DNA of 64,000 nucleotides from Lentisalinibacter salinarum (lineage in GTDB: Bacteria > Pseudomonadota > Gammaproteobacteria > Steroidobacterales > Woeseiaceae), in NCBI RefSeq assembly GCF_040706555.1, contig NZ_JAPDRH010000003.1, forward strand, positions 992,001 through 1,056,000, written 5' to 3'. The notes below the pieces were generated by a model. It saw only the letters and a program-made list of their open reading frames with translations. It ran no database searches and was not told where the DNA came from. Made by a program: the position numbers and the translations under genes. Positions 49,836 to 58,733 of the stretch are shown in pieces. Position 1 is the first letter of the stretch, and each line of letters opens with the position of its first letter.

Positions 49836-50621
49836 CTACCTGAAACCGCGCCGGGCCTTCAGCGACTCGTAGGCGTTGCGGATCTCCCGGGTGCGCTGCT
49901 GCGCGCCCGCCAGGTCCTCCGGGCTGAGATCCTTCGAGGCCAGTTTGTCCGGGTGGTAGCGATTCATCAGGCGACGGTAGGCCTGTTTGATGTCCGTATC
50001 GCTGGCGGACTCCGGCACGCCCAGGACCTCGTAGGCCTGGTCGACGAGCTTCCTCTCTGCACGGCCCCGTTCCGAACGGGCGAAACCGCGCTGGGCCCGC
50101 AGCACGGCCTCCATCTGGGCGAACTCCACACGGCCGATGCCGAACTCCCCCGCCATGGTCCACAGCATGGCGCGCTCGCGCTGGTGCATGCGTCCGTCGG
50201 CAAGGGCGACGCGCAGCTGCAGACGCAGAAATGCGCGGCCGAGTTCGTCACCGCGGCCGGCCAGCGCCGCCAGACGCTGCAGGCGGCCGCGCAACGGATA
50301 ATCCGGACGCTTGCCCTGATTGAACCATTCGACGGCGGAGCGGGTGTCCTCGGCCGACAGCCCGAGTTCGTGCATGATCCGGCGCGCGGCCCCGATCTCG
50401 GCTTCGCTCACCCGCCCGTCGGCCTTGGCCAGGTGGCCCATGGTCTCGAAGGTGATACGCAGAAACTCGGCGGGCAGCCGGGTCGGCCCGGCCCGGGATG
50501 CCCGCCATTTCGCATAGCCCCGGTCGAACTGGTGGCCCAGCACTACTCCGAGCAGGGCGAACAGGGGCCGGCCCGTAGCGAGACCCAGCAGGCCGCCTGC
50601 GAGCTTGCCCCACCAGTTCAA
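49836..50621 (-). CDS. djlA: Membrane-anchored DnaJ-like protein DjlA
   Basis: 261 residues, TTG start. An N-terminal transmembrane segment (GLLGLATGRPLFALLGVVLG), a TerB-like helical domain (about 50-170), and a C-terminal J domain with the HPD motif in MNRYHPDKLASKDLSPEDL. DjlA stimulates DnaK at the inner membrane and links to envelope stress. Domain order is that of the family. The 70-bp gap to rpe holds no clear terminator. Confidence 0.93.
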   Translation of the reverse strand: MNWWGKLAGGLLGLATGRPLFALLGVVLGHQFDRGYAKWRASRAGPTRLPAEFLRITFETMGHLAKADGRVSEAEIGAARRIMHELGLSAEDTRSAVEWFNQGKRPDYPLRGRLQRLAALAGRGDELGRAFLRLQLRVALADGRMHQRERAMLWTMAGEFGIGRVEFAQMEAVLRAQRGFARSERGRAERKLVDQAYEVLGVPESASDTDIKQAYRRLMNRYHPDKLASKDLSPEDLAGAQQRTREIRNAYESLKARRGFR

Positions 50622-50754
50622 CGACGCCGTCCGTACCCTTGCATAAGCGGGGATGCTACCCCGATTGCCGACGCCGTTGCACTGGGCCGGGCGGAGCGGT
50701 TGCCCGCGTCGCGCCGCCGGGCCATCATCGCCGCTTTACCGCGGGAAAGCGCTC

Positions 50755-51672
50755 ATGGCCGAGCAGAGCAGCGACGTCGTATTCGAATCCAGCGTGACGG
50801 GGCTGGAGCTGATCGGCCGCGGCAAGGTCCGCGACCTGTGGGCGGTGGACGAAGACCACCTGCTGATCGTCGCCACCGACCGCCTGTCGGCCTACGACGT
50901 CGTGCTGCCGGATCCGATCCCGGGCAAGGGCGCCATCCTCACCCGCATCTCCCGGTTCTGGTTCGCGCACACGGAGGGTATCGTCCCGAATCATCTGAGC
51001 GACCTCCCGCTCGAGGCCGTCATCGCCGATCCCGCCGAGCGTGCGCTGCTCAGCGATCGCAGCATGGTCGTGCGGCGGCTGCAGCCCCTGCCGATGGAGG
51101 CGGTGGTCCGCGGCTACCTGATCGGCTCCGGCTGGCGCGACTACCGGGCGACCGGCGCCGTGTGCGGCATCGCGCTGCCGCCGGGCCTGCCCCAGGCCGC
51201 GCGGCTCGACGAGGCTCTGTTCACGCCGGCCACCAAAGCCGCCGCCGGCGATCACGACGAGAACATCAGCTTCGACACGCTGACGGAGATCATCGGACGG
51301 GAGCGGGCGATGCAGGTGCGCGAGCTGTCCCTGCGCATCTACACCGAATGCGCGGACTACGCCCGGCAGCGGGGCATAATCATCGCCGACACGAAATTCG
51401 AGTTCGGCGTGGACGAGAACGGTATCCTGTATCTGATCGACGAGGTGCTCACACCCGACTCGTCCCGATTCTGGCCTGCGGCATCCTGGCGCACCGGTGC
51501 AAGCCCGCCGAGTTTCGACAAGCAGTATGTCCGCGACTACCTCGATACCCTGGACTGGGACAAGCGCGCACCCGGCCCGTGCCTGCCGGCGGAGGTCATC
51601 GCCCGCACGCGGGACAAGTATCTCCGCGCGCTGGAACTGCTCACCGGCGAGAGCGGGTCGCAGCAGGCCTAG
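50755..51672 (+). CDS. purC: Phosphoribosylaminoimidazole-succinocarboxamide synthase (PurC)
   Basis: 305 residues from ATG 50755; the longer type found in many proteobacteria. It ligates aspartate to CAIR with ATP. GRGKVRDLWAVDEDHLLIVATDRLSAYD, AVVRGYLIGSGWRDY, and DTKFEFGVDENGILYLIDEVLTPDSSRFW are diagnostic. Its stop codon shares a CTAG palindrome with the converging gene. PurE and PurK are encoded 4 kb away. Confidence 0.96.
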   Translation: MAEQSSDVVFESSVTGLELIGRGKVRDLWAVDEDHLLIVATDRLSAYDVVLPDPIPGKGAILTRISRFWFAHTEGIVPNHLSDLPLEAVIADPAERALLSDRSMVVRRLQPLPMEAVVRGYLIGSGWRDYRATGAVCGIALPPGLPQAARLDEALFTPATKAAAGDHDENISFDTLTEIIGRERAMQVRELSLRIYTECADYARQRGIIIADTKFEFGVDENGILYLIDEVLTPDSSRFWPAASWRTGASPPSFDKQYVRDYLDTLDWDKRAPGPCLPAEVIARTRDKYLRALELLTGESGSQQA

Positions 51673-52484
51673 GACGCACCCTGGACGCAGCGGCGCTCCG
51701 ACCAGCCGCGGATGATGGCGGCGATCTCGCGCACGCCGTCGGTCAGCGCCGCCGGACCCGGCTGCAGGATCTGCGCCGACTTCACCTCGTAGAGGTCGCC
51801 GCGGCGCACGGCGGGCACCGCGTCCCAGCCCGGGCGCTCCGCCACCCGCTCGGGGCGGAACTTCTTGCCGCACCAGGACCCGATCACGATGTCAGGGGCC
51901 GCGTCGATGATGGGGGCATCGTCGGCGAAGATACGATCCTTCGCCAGCGGCTCGTCGGCCATCGCCGGGAAGCAGTCCTCGCCGCCGGCAATGCGGATCA
52001 GCTCGGCCACCCAGCGTATGCCGGTGATACGGGGCTCGTCCCATTCCTCGAAGTAGACGCGGGGTCGGTGTTCAAGCGCGGCGGCGCCGGCGCGGATGGA
52101 CTCCAGACCCGCCTCCAGTTCCGCGGCATAGGACCGGGCCCGGGATTCACAGCCGACCATGCCGCCGAGCACCCGGATCATCTGCAGGATCTCCGCCACC
52201 GAGCGGTGATTGAACACGTGCACCGGCACGCCGCGCCGGATCAGCTCCGCCGCGATGTCGGCCTGCAGGTCGGAGAAGCCAAGCACCAGGTCGGGTTCGA
52301 GCGCCATGATGCGGTCGATCTTCGCGCTGGTGAATGCGGAGACCTTCGGTTTCTCGCGCCGCGCGCGCGGCGGCCGCACCGTGAATCCGGAGATGCCGAC
52401 GATGCGGTCCTCCTCGCCGAGCGCATACAGCGTCTCGGTGGTCTCCTCGGTCATGCAGATGATGCGGTTGGGATAGTCGTTCAT
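51669..52484 (-). CDS. BtuF-like cobalamin/iron-type substrate-binding protein lacking a signal peptide
   Basis: 271 residues from ATG 52484. It resembles periplasmic binding proteins of class III (RIVGISGFTVRPP, LEPDLVLGFSDLQADIAAELI, VFNHRSVAEILQMIRVLGGM), as in vitamin B12 transport. No signal peptide or lipobox is visible from this start, nor in the upstream in-frame extension, which contains low-complexity repeat. No permease or ATPase is adjacent. It may be a cytoplasmic homologue of BtuF, as commonly found orphan in proteobacteria; ligand unknown. Confidence 0.8.
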   Translation of the reverse strand: MNDYPNRIICMTEETTETLYALGEEDRIVGISGFTVRPPRARREKPKVSAFTSAKIDRIMALEPDLVLGFSDLQADIAAELIRRGVPVHVFNHRSVAEILQMIRVLGGMVGCESRARSYAAELEAGLESIRAGAAALEHRPRVYFEEWDEPRITGIRWVAELIRIAGGEDCFPAMADEPLAKDRIFADDAPIIDAAPDIVIGSWCGKKFRPERVAERPGWDAVPAVRRGDLYEVKSAQILQPGPAALTDGVREIAAIIRGWSERRCVQGAS

Positions 52485-52514
52485 GCGCAGGCCCTTCGTC
52501 CGCCCGTGTCGCTC

Positions 52515-52544
52515 GTGCCCATTCGTATCCATTCGTCTCCATTC
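52515..52544 (-). repeat. Three 10-bp tandem repeats (GAATGGnnAC) upstream of the BtuF-like gene
   Basis: On the reverse strand GAATGGAGAC, GAATGGATAC, GAATGGGCAC lie at 52544-52515. The 10-bp period is one DNA turn. They fall between the BtuF-like gene and yihY, which diverge. Confidence 0.8.
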
Positions 52545-52620
52545 ATGCCGCAGACTCTGGCGCAGGGGGGCTAATGTACAATCGGCGACGGCCCGTGCCA
52601 AAGAAGGCGACACCGCACCC

Positions 52621-53955
52621 ATGCTGGATTCCCTGATCCGTTACCTGCAGCGATTCCTCTGGAGCCCGCAGTTCGCCGGCCTCCCGCCCGTGCCGGCCTT
52701 CGGCATCGCTTTCCTGCGCTATGTCTGGGCCATCGTCCGCGACCTGATGAGCGGACAGCTGACGATGCGGGCCATGAGCCTGGTCTACACCACCCTGCTC
52801 TCCATCGTGCCGCTGCTCGCCTTCAGCTTCTCGGTGCTGAAGGGATTCGGCATCCACCGGGAACTGGAGCCCCAGCTGACCGAGTTCCTCGCGCCGCTCG
52901 GCAGCCAGGGGGAGCGGATCGTCACCACCCTGATGAACCTCGTTAACGACGTCGACGGGGGCGTACTGGGCGGCGTCAGTCTTGCGTTCTTCATCTACAC
53001 CGCCTTCTCGATGGTGCAGAAGATCGAGGAGAGCGTGAACTACGTCTGGCATGTCAGCAACCCGCGCAGCATAACGCGGCGATTCACGGAATATTTCAGC
53101 GTCCTTCTGATGGGCCCGGTGGTTTTGGTCGTTGCCCTCGGCATCATCGCCTCCATCCGCAACAACGCGCTCACCGAGAGGCTGTTGGAGGTGGAGCCCT
53201 TCGGCACGGCGATCGTCGCGGCAGGCCAACTCACGCCCTATCTGCTCGCCATCCTGGCCCTGACCGTCCTGTACAAGCTGATCCCGAATACCCGAGTGAA
53301 GTTCCGCGCAGCGTTCGTCGGCGGGCTGACCGCCGGCATCCTGTGGGCGACCACGAGCGCCGTGTTTGCCAGCGTGTTCGTGGGCGCCGGCGGCCGCATC
53401 CAGGTGGTGTACGCCAGTTTCGCCATCGCCATCCTCGCACTCATGTGGCTGTATCTGAACTGGCTCATCCTGCTGCTCGGCGCCCAGATCGCGTTCTATA
53501 ACCAGAATCCGGGCTTCCTGCGCCTGGGCCACCGGGAGACCCGGCTCGCGAACAGCCTGCGCGAGCGGCTGGCGCTGAACGTCATGTATCTGGTGGGGGC
53601 CGCCTTCCGCGGCGGGTCCGGTTGCCGGACGGTGCGCGAGCTGGCGAAGGAGCTGGCGATCCCGGGCATCGTCATCTCCCAGGTCGTCACGAGTCTGGAA
53701 GACGGGGGCCTCATCACCAGCACCGAGCAGGAGCGTCTGGTCCCGGCGCGGGAACCTGCGCGCATCGGGCTGCGGGACATCCTGGACGCGGTGCGCGAGG
53801 GCGGCGACACCGGTTCCTGGCGGCCGCCGTCGTGGACGCCCGCTATCGCGGAGCTGGGTGACCGGATCGACGAAGCCCTGGAGTCCGTGGTCGACGAGCG
53901 AACACTCAGCGACCTCCTCGATCAGCTCGAAGACCGCGATCGTCAGGCCGGCTGA
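52621..53955 (+). CDS. YihY/BrkB-family inner membrane protein (UPF0761)
   Basis: 444 residues from ATG 52621; the upstream in-frame frame is not homologous and has repeats. About six transmembrane segments in the first 300 residues (LTMRAMSLVYTTLLSIVPLLAF, GVLGGVSLAFFIYTAFSMVQ, VLLMGPVVLVVALGI). Family hallmark NYVWHVSNPRSITRRF. The C-terminal third is soluble with a winged-helix-like ELAKELAIPGIVISQVV. Often mis-annotated ribonuclease BN; the true role is unknown. Confidence 0.9.
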   Translation: MLDSLIRYLQRFLWSPQFAGLPPVPAFGIAFLRYVWAIVRDLMSGQLTMRAMSLVYTTLLSIVPLLAFSFSVLKGFGIHRELEPQLTEFLAPLGSQGERIVTTLMNLVNDVDGGVLGGVSLAFFIYTAFSMVQKIEESVNYVWHVSNPRSITRRFTEYFSVLLMGPVVLVVALGIIASIRNNALTERLLEVEPFGTAIVAAGQLTPYLLAILALTVLYKLIPNTRVKFRAAFVGGLTAGILWATTSAVFASVFVGAGGRIQVVYASFAIAILALMWLYLNWLILLLGAQIAFYNQNPGFLRLGHRETRLANSLRERLALNVMYLVGAAFRGGSGCRTVRELAKELAIPGIVISQVVTSLEDGGLITSTEQERLVPAREPARIGLRDILDAVREGGDTGSWRPPSWTPAIAELGDRIDEALESVVDERTLSDLLDQLEDRDRQAG

Positions 53956-53991
53956 CGGTCCCCGGCCTCTGCGTCCAGAGACCGAACGCGC

Positions 53992-55338
53992 TCAGTTGCC
54001 GGCGACGGTCATCTCGGCGACGAGCACGGAGCCGCAGCGGATGACGCCCCGCAAGTCCTGGTCCCGGCCCACCGCGACGATGTTGCGGTACAGGTCGCGC
54101 AGGTTGCCGGCGATGGTGATCTCGCTGACCGGATAGGCGATCTCGCCGCCCTCCACCCAGAAACCGGCGGCGCCCCGGCTGTAATCGCCGGTGACCGCGT
54201 TCACGCCCTGGCCCATCAGCTCCGAGACGATCAGGCCCCGGCCCATCTGCCGGGTCAGCGCCTCCAGGCCGTCGGCATTGCCCTCCACCAGCAGGTTGTG
54301 GACGCCGCCTGCGTTGCCCGTCGTCTCCAGGCCCAGCCGGCGGGCCGAGTAGCTGGACAGCACGTAGCCCTGCAGCACGCCGGCGGAGACCAGCTCCCGG
54401 TCCGCGGTGGCCACCCCCTCGCGGTCGAAGGGTGCGCTGCCGAAGGCGCCGGGGATGTGCGGGCGTTCGAGGATGTTCAGGAAGTCGGGGAAGAGGGTCT
54501 CGCCCGCGGCATCCAGGAGGAACGACGAGCGCCTGTACTGGGCCGCGCCGCTGATGGCGCCGACGGCATGGCCGATGAACCCCCGGGCAAGCTCCGGCGG
54601 GAACAGCACCGGGACCTTCGCCGTCGTGACCTGGCGGGCACCCAGGCGCCGCAGGGTGCGCTGCGCGGCCTTCGCGCCCACGGTCTCCAGCGCCTCGAGC
54701 CGCGACGGGTCCCGTGCGGCGGTGTAGTGGTAGTCGCGCTCCATGCCGCCCTCGTCGCCGGCCAGCACGGCACAGCTGATGCTGTGGCTGCTGCGCCGGT
54801 AGGCACCGAAGAAGCCGTGGCTGTTGCCGTAGGCCCTGACGCCCCGGCTGGTCGCGACGGTGGCACCCTCCGAATTGCTGATGCGCGGGTCGCTGTCGAG
54901 CGCCGCGCCCTCGCAGCGTATGGCCATCTCCCGCGCCGCCTCCGGCGAGATCTCCCAGGCATGGTCCAGCGCGAGGTCGGGCGGATCCACGGCAAGTCTG
55001 GCGGGATCGGCGAGGCCCGCGCAGGGATCCTCGGCGGTGCGCCGGGCGATGGAGCAGGCCCGTTCCACGGCCTCCGTGATGGCTTCCGCGCGGAAGTCGG
55101 ACGTGCTCGCACTGCCCTTGCGGCGATCGAAATAGACGGTGACGCCGAAGGAGCGGTCGTTCTGGTACTCCAGCGTCTCGATGTCGCGCATGCGGGCGGT
55201 CACCGAGAGACCGAGGTCGTGGCTGACCGCCGCCTCGCATTCGTCGGCGCCGGCCCGGGCCGCCGTCTCCAGCGCCAGCGACACCAGGTGGGCGAAGCGC
55301 CGCTCCTCCGCCGGGCTGATCTCCAGGGTATGACTCAT
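53992..55338 (-). CDS. pmbA: PmbA (TldE), metalloprotease partner of TldD
   Basis: 448 residues from ATG 55338 with AAGGAG upstream. A TldD-fold protein without the HExxxH, pairing with TldD (encoded 3.8 kb downstream) to form a heterodimer that degrades unfolded peptides and matures microcin B17 and CcdA-linked targets. Features: FGVTVYFDRRKGSAST, PVLFPPELARGFIGHAVGAI, LSSYSARRLGLETTGNAGG, MGQGVNAVTGDYSRGAAGFWVE. Divergent from purE. Confidence 0.94.
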   Translation of the reverse strand: MSHTLEISPAEERRFAHLVSLALETAARAGADECEAAVSHDLGLSVTARMRDIETLEYQNDRSFGVTVYFDRRKGSASTSDFRAEAITEAVERACSIARRTAEDPCAGLADPARLAVDPPDLALDHAWEISPEAAREMAIRCEGAALDSDPRISNSEGATVATSRGVRAYGNSHGFFGAYRRSSHSISCAVLAGDEGGMERDYHYTAARDPSRLEALETVGAKAAQRTLRRLGARQVTTAKVPVLFPPELARGFIGHAVGAISGAAQYRRSSFLLDAAGETLFPDFLNILERPHIPGAFGSAPFDREGVATADRELVSAGVLQGYVLSSYSARRLGLETTGNAGGVHNLLVEGNADGLEALTRQMGRGLIVSELMGQGVNAVTGDYSRGAAGFWVEGGEIAYPVSEITIAGNLRDLYRNIVAVGRDQDLRGVIRCGSVLVAEMTVAGN

Positions 55339-55500
55339 GGGGGCTCCTTCGCGATCCGGCTCTGTCGTCAACGACAGTCCACGACAGTGCCGGGGATTCT
55401 AAACGCGTGCGGGGCCGGTGACGAGGCAGCCCGCTCGCCACATGCGTGCCGCGCCCCTGCCCGCGGCATCACCACCATACAACCGGCGCGTCCGCCCCTG

Positions 55501-55506
55501 TAGAAT
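55501..55506 (+). promoter_or_regulatory. -10-like TAGAAT six bases before the purE start
   Basis: TAGAAT ends 6 nt before ATG 55513, and there is no Shine-Dalgarno. No convincing -35. Suggests a leaderless purE mRNA. Confidence 0.5.
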
Positions 55507-55512
55507 GCCGCC

Positions 55513-56019
55513 ATGGACGTGAAGGTCGGCATCATCATGGGTTCTGTCTCCGACTGGGACACCATGGCCCACGCGAGCGAGACCCTGCACGCGCTCGGCA
55601 TCCCGCACGAGACCCGCGTGGTCTCCGCCCACCGCACCCCGGATCTGCTGTTCGAGTACTGCGAGACGGCGTCCGGCCGGGGCCTCGGCGTGATCATCGC
55701 CGGCGCCGGCGGCGCCGCCCACCTGCCCGGCATGGCCGCCGCCAAGACGCCGCTGCCGGTGCTGGGCGTGCCGGTGCAGTCGAAGGCACTCTCGGGCATG
55801 GACTCGCTGCTCTCCATCGTGCAGATGCCCGCCGGCATCCCGGTGGGCACGCTCGCCATCGGCAAGGCCGGCGCGGTCAACGCCGCCCTGCTCGCGGCAG
55901 CCATCCTCGCCGTCGGCGACGAGGATATCCGGCGCGCGCTCGAGAACTACCGTCGGCAGCAGACCGAAAAGGTGCTGGCGCGTCCCGACCCGGCTGCCGA
56001 CGACCCGGCCGAAGTCTGA
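55513..56019 (+). CDS. purE: N5-carboxyaminoimidazole ribonucleotide mutase (PurE, class I)
   Basis: 168 residues. It moves the carboxyl in purine synthesis. GIIMGSVSDWDTM, VSAHRTPDLLFEY and GAGGAAHLPGMAAAKTPLPVLGVPVQ are the class I signature. The next gene, purK, starts 5 bp later. Confidence 0.97.
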   Translation: MDVKVGIIMGSVSDWDTMAHASETLHALGIPHETRVVSAHRTPDLLFEYCETASGRGLGVIIAGAGGAAHLPGMAAAKTPLPVLGVPVQSKALSGMDSLLSIVQMPAGIPVGTLAIGKAGAVNAALLAAAILAVGDEDIRRALENYRRQQTEKVLARPDPAADDPAEV

Positions 56020-56024
56020 CCGCC

Positions 56025-57131
56025 ATGCGCGTCGGAGTGGTGGGCGGGGGGCAGCTGGGCCGCATGCTCGGCCTGGCGGGCCTGCCACTGGGGCTGGAAT
56101 TCGTGTTCCTGGACCCTTCGCCCGAGGCGCCCGCTGCTGCGGTGGGCGAGCACATCAACGCCGCCTTCGACGAGCAGGGCGCCATCGCCGAACTCGCGGC
56201 GCGCTGCGACGTCGTCACTTATGAGTTCGAGAACGTCGACGTGGACTCCCTCGCCGCCGCGGCCGGCGACACGCCCGTGTACCCGCCACCCGCCGCCCTC
56301 GCCACCGCCCAGGACCGGCGCAACGAGAAGCTTGCGTTCGAGGCGGCCGGCATCCCGGTGGCGCCCTGGCAGACGGTGGACAGCCGCGACGACCTGGAGG
56401 CGGCGTGCCGTGCCATCGGCCTGCCTCTCATCGTGAAGACCCGGCGCCTCGGCTACGACGGCAAGGGCCAGCACCGTATCCTGACCGAGGCCGACATCCC
56501 GGCGGCCTGGGAGGCGCTGGCAGGCGTGCCACTGCTGGCCGAGCGGCTGGTCGCCTTCGACCGGGAGGTCTCCGTCATCGGCAGCCGTGGCGCGGACGGT
56601 GCGCTCGCCTGCTACTCCCTGACCGGCAACGTCCACCGGGACGGCATCCTGCACACCTCTTGCGCCCCCTCGGCCGACGGCGGGTTGCAGGCCCTCGCTG
56701 AGACCCATCTCCGCGCCCTGGTCGAGCGCCTGGACTATCGCGGCACCATCGCGGTCGAGTTCTTCGTGGCCGGGGGCCGTCTGCTGGGCAACGAGTTCGC
56801 GCCGCGGGTCCACAATTCCGGCCACTGGACCATCGAGGGCGCCGCCTGCAGCCAGTTCGAGAACCATCTGCGGGCGATCTGCGGCCTGCCGGCCGGCGAC
56901 TGCCGCATGCGGGGCCATGCCGGCATGCTGAACCTGATCGGCGCGGTGCCGGCTCCCGCCGGCATCCTGGCAGTGCCCGACGCCCACCTGCACGACTACG
57001 GCAAGTCCCCGCGTCCCGGGAGGAAACTCGGCCATGTCACGGTCGTCGCCGACTCGGCGGAAGAGCGGGATCGGTGTCTGGCGCGGCTGGAGGCGCTGGT
57101 CGCGGCCCGGAACGAGACCCATTCCCTGTAA
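56025..57131 (+). CDS. purK: N5-carboxyaminoimidazole ribonucleotide synthase (PurK)
   Basis: 368 residues from ATG 56025. An ATP-grasp enzyme that carboxylates AIR, making the PurE substrate. RVGVVGGGQLGRMLGLAG, LIVKTRRLGYDGKGQ and NEFAPRVHNSGHWTIEGA are diagnostic. Cotranscribed with purE. Confidence 0.97.
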   Translation: MRVGVVGGGQLGRMLGLAGLPLGLEFVFLDPSPEAPAAAVGEHINAAFDEQGAIAELAARCDVVTYEFENVDVDSLAAAAGDTPVYPPPAALATAQDRRNEKLAFEAAGIPVAPWQTVDSRDDLEAACRAIGLPLIVKTRRLGYDGKGQHRILTEADIPAAWEALAGVPLLAERLVAFDREVSVIGSRGADGALACYSLTGNVHRDGILHTSCAPSADGGLQALAETHLRALVERLDYRGTIAVEFFVAGGRLLGNEFAPRVHNSGHWTIEGAACSQFENHLRAICGLPAGDCRMRGHAGMLNLIGAVPAPAGILAVPDAHLHDYGKSPRPGRKLGHVTVVADSAEERDRCLARLEALVAARNETHSL

Positions 57132-57200
57132 GAGCGCCGGGTTTTGGTGTTAATGTTTAAGGTTGTTCCGGGGTAAGCCCGGAGGATCGACCAGCAAACC

Positions 57201-58505
57201 ATGTCTTATCTCGAGCACTTCAAACTCGCCGAACAGCCCTTCCGCCTCACGCCGGACCCGGCCTTCGTCTACTGGAGCAAGCAGCACGCTCGCGCCAAGG
57301 CGTATATGGAGTCGACCATCTGGCTTGCCGACGGGTTCGTGGTGATCACCGGCGAGATCGGCTCGGGCAAGACCACGCTCATCCAGTCGTTTCTGAACGA
57401 GCTCGGCGACGACGTGGTCTACGCCATGGTGTCGCAGACCCAGCTCTCGCCGAGCCAGTTCCTGCAGGCCGTGCTGGCGGAGTTCGGCTTCAAGCCGTTC
57501 CAGGCCCGCAAGGCCGAACTGCTGGACATGCTGAACATGTTCCTCGTCGAACAGTACGGCGCCGGCAAGAAGGTGGTGCTGATCATCGACGAGGCGCAGA
57601 ATCTCAGCCCGAAGGTGCTCGAGGAGATCCGGCTGCTGTCGGGCATCGAGACGCACAAGGAGAAGGTGCTGCGCATCATCCTGGCCGGCCAGCCGGAGCT
57701 GAAGGACAAGATCGAGTCGCCGCGGCTGAAACAGCTGACCCAGCGGGTGCGCCTGCGCTTCCACCTCGGCCCGCTCACCAACCGGGAGATGCGCGAGTAC
57801 ATCGGCCATCGACTGAAGGTGGCCGGCGCGGACGCTGAGGAGATCTTCGCCGAGGACTGCCTCGACCTCATCTACCGCCGCACCGGCGGAGTGCCCCGGC
57901 TGATCAACACGCTTTGCGACACGGCGATGCTGTGCGCTTTCGCCGAGGACCGGAAGCTCATCACGCCGGAGATCATCGAGACGGCGCTGGAGGAACTGGC
58001 CTGGGAGGTCGAGGCGCCGGCGGCCGAGCCCACCGAGCATGCCGAACCCGGCAATACCGGACAGATTCTGCGCCCCGCCTCACTGGACCCGCGGGATACT
58101 GGCGAGATGACGCTGGCGCGCATCGACGTGCGCATGCAGGGCAAGGTGGTGGAGACCCACAACCTCGAAGTCGGGCGCACCGTGATCGGGCGGACGCCGG
58201 ACAACGAGATCCGCATCGACAGCAAGTACGTGAGCCGTCACCACTGCCAGATCGTGAGCGACCTGGAACGATCCGTGCTCGAGGACCTCAACAGCACCAA
58301 CGGCGTGTTCCTGGGCAAACACCGCATCAAGAAGAAGAACCTGGAAGACGGCGACGTCATCGTCCTCGGCAAGCACGAACTCGTCTACACCGACCTTCGC
58401 GACGCGGAGCTCGAGGAGGACGAGGAACCTGACGAGGACGAGCTGGCCGAAGAGACGGACGACGAAGACGAGGACGAAGAGGACGAGGACCTCTACGCCA
58501 CCTGA
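57201..58505 (+). CDS. ExeA/GspA-like AAA ATPase fused to an FHA domain
   Basis: 434 residues. The N-terminus is an ExeA-type AAA module: YLEHFKLAEQPFRLTPDP, Walker A GEIGSGKTT (51-59), Walker B VLIIDEAQ (126-133), and the sensor region GVPRLINTLCD. After a linker (270-302) an FHA domain (about 305-398) has IGRTPDNEI, SRHHC (345-349) and NSTNG (364-368), the residues that bind phosphothreonine. It ends in a highly acidic tail (403-430). ExeA proteins assemble secretins or drive glycan export; here no such genes are near. It follows purK by 69 bp with GGAGG in the gap. Confidence 0.88.
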   Translation: MSYLEHFKLAEQPFRLTPDPAFVYWSKQHARAKAYMESTIWLADGFVVITGEIGSGKTTLIQSFLNELGDDVVYAMVSQTQLSPSQFLQAVLAEFGFKPFQARKAELLDMLNMFLVEQYGAGKKVVLIIDEAQNLSPKVLEEIRLLSGIETHKEKVLRIILAGQPELKDKIESPRLKQLTQRVRLRFHLGPLTNREMREYIGHRLKVAGADAEEIFAEDCLDLIYRRTGGVPRLINTLCDTAMLCAFAEDRKLITPEIIETALEELAWEVEAPAAEPTEHAEPGNTGQILRPASLDPRDTGEMTLARIDVRMQGKVVETHNLEVGRTVIGRTPDNEIRIDSKYVSRHHCQIVSDLERSVLEDLNSTNGVFLGKHRIKKKNLEDGDVIVLGKHELVYTDLRDAELEEDEEPDEDELAEETDDEDEDEEDEDLYAT

Positions 58506-58508
58506 TCC

Positions 58509-58733
58509 CTACTCGGGTACGTCGCTCTCGCGCTCGCGCTCCATGCGCCGCTGCCGGTGATCCCGACGCTTCAGCAGCACGACGATGCCGCCCAGCAGCG
58601 AGAACATGCCCACCACGAAGCAGATCGACGGCCAGTACCAGTAGTCGAGGTAGAGCGACGCCGCCAGTGCGACGCAGCCGGCCAGCAGGTAGAAGTACGG
58701 GACCACCTCGTAGATCGGTTTAGAAAGCCACAT
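58509..58733 (-). CDS. Small inner membrane protein, two transmembrane helices
   Basis: 74 residues from ATG 58733, with GGGGGAGCG upstream, so a real gene is likely. Two hydrophobic segments (VVPYFYLLAGCVALAASLYL and WPSICFVVGMFSLLGGIVVLL) followed by a charged tail (RRDHRQRRMERERES). I do not recognise a named family. It lies tail-to-tail with the AAA-FHA gene (3-bp gap). Confidence 0.65.
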   Translation of the reverse strand: MWLSKPIYEVVPYFYLLAGCVALAASLYLDYWYWPSICFVVGMFSLLGGIVVLLKRRDHRQRRMERERESDVPE

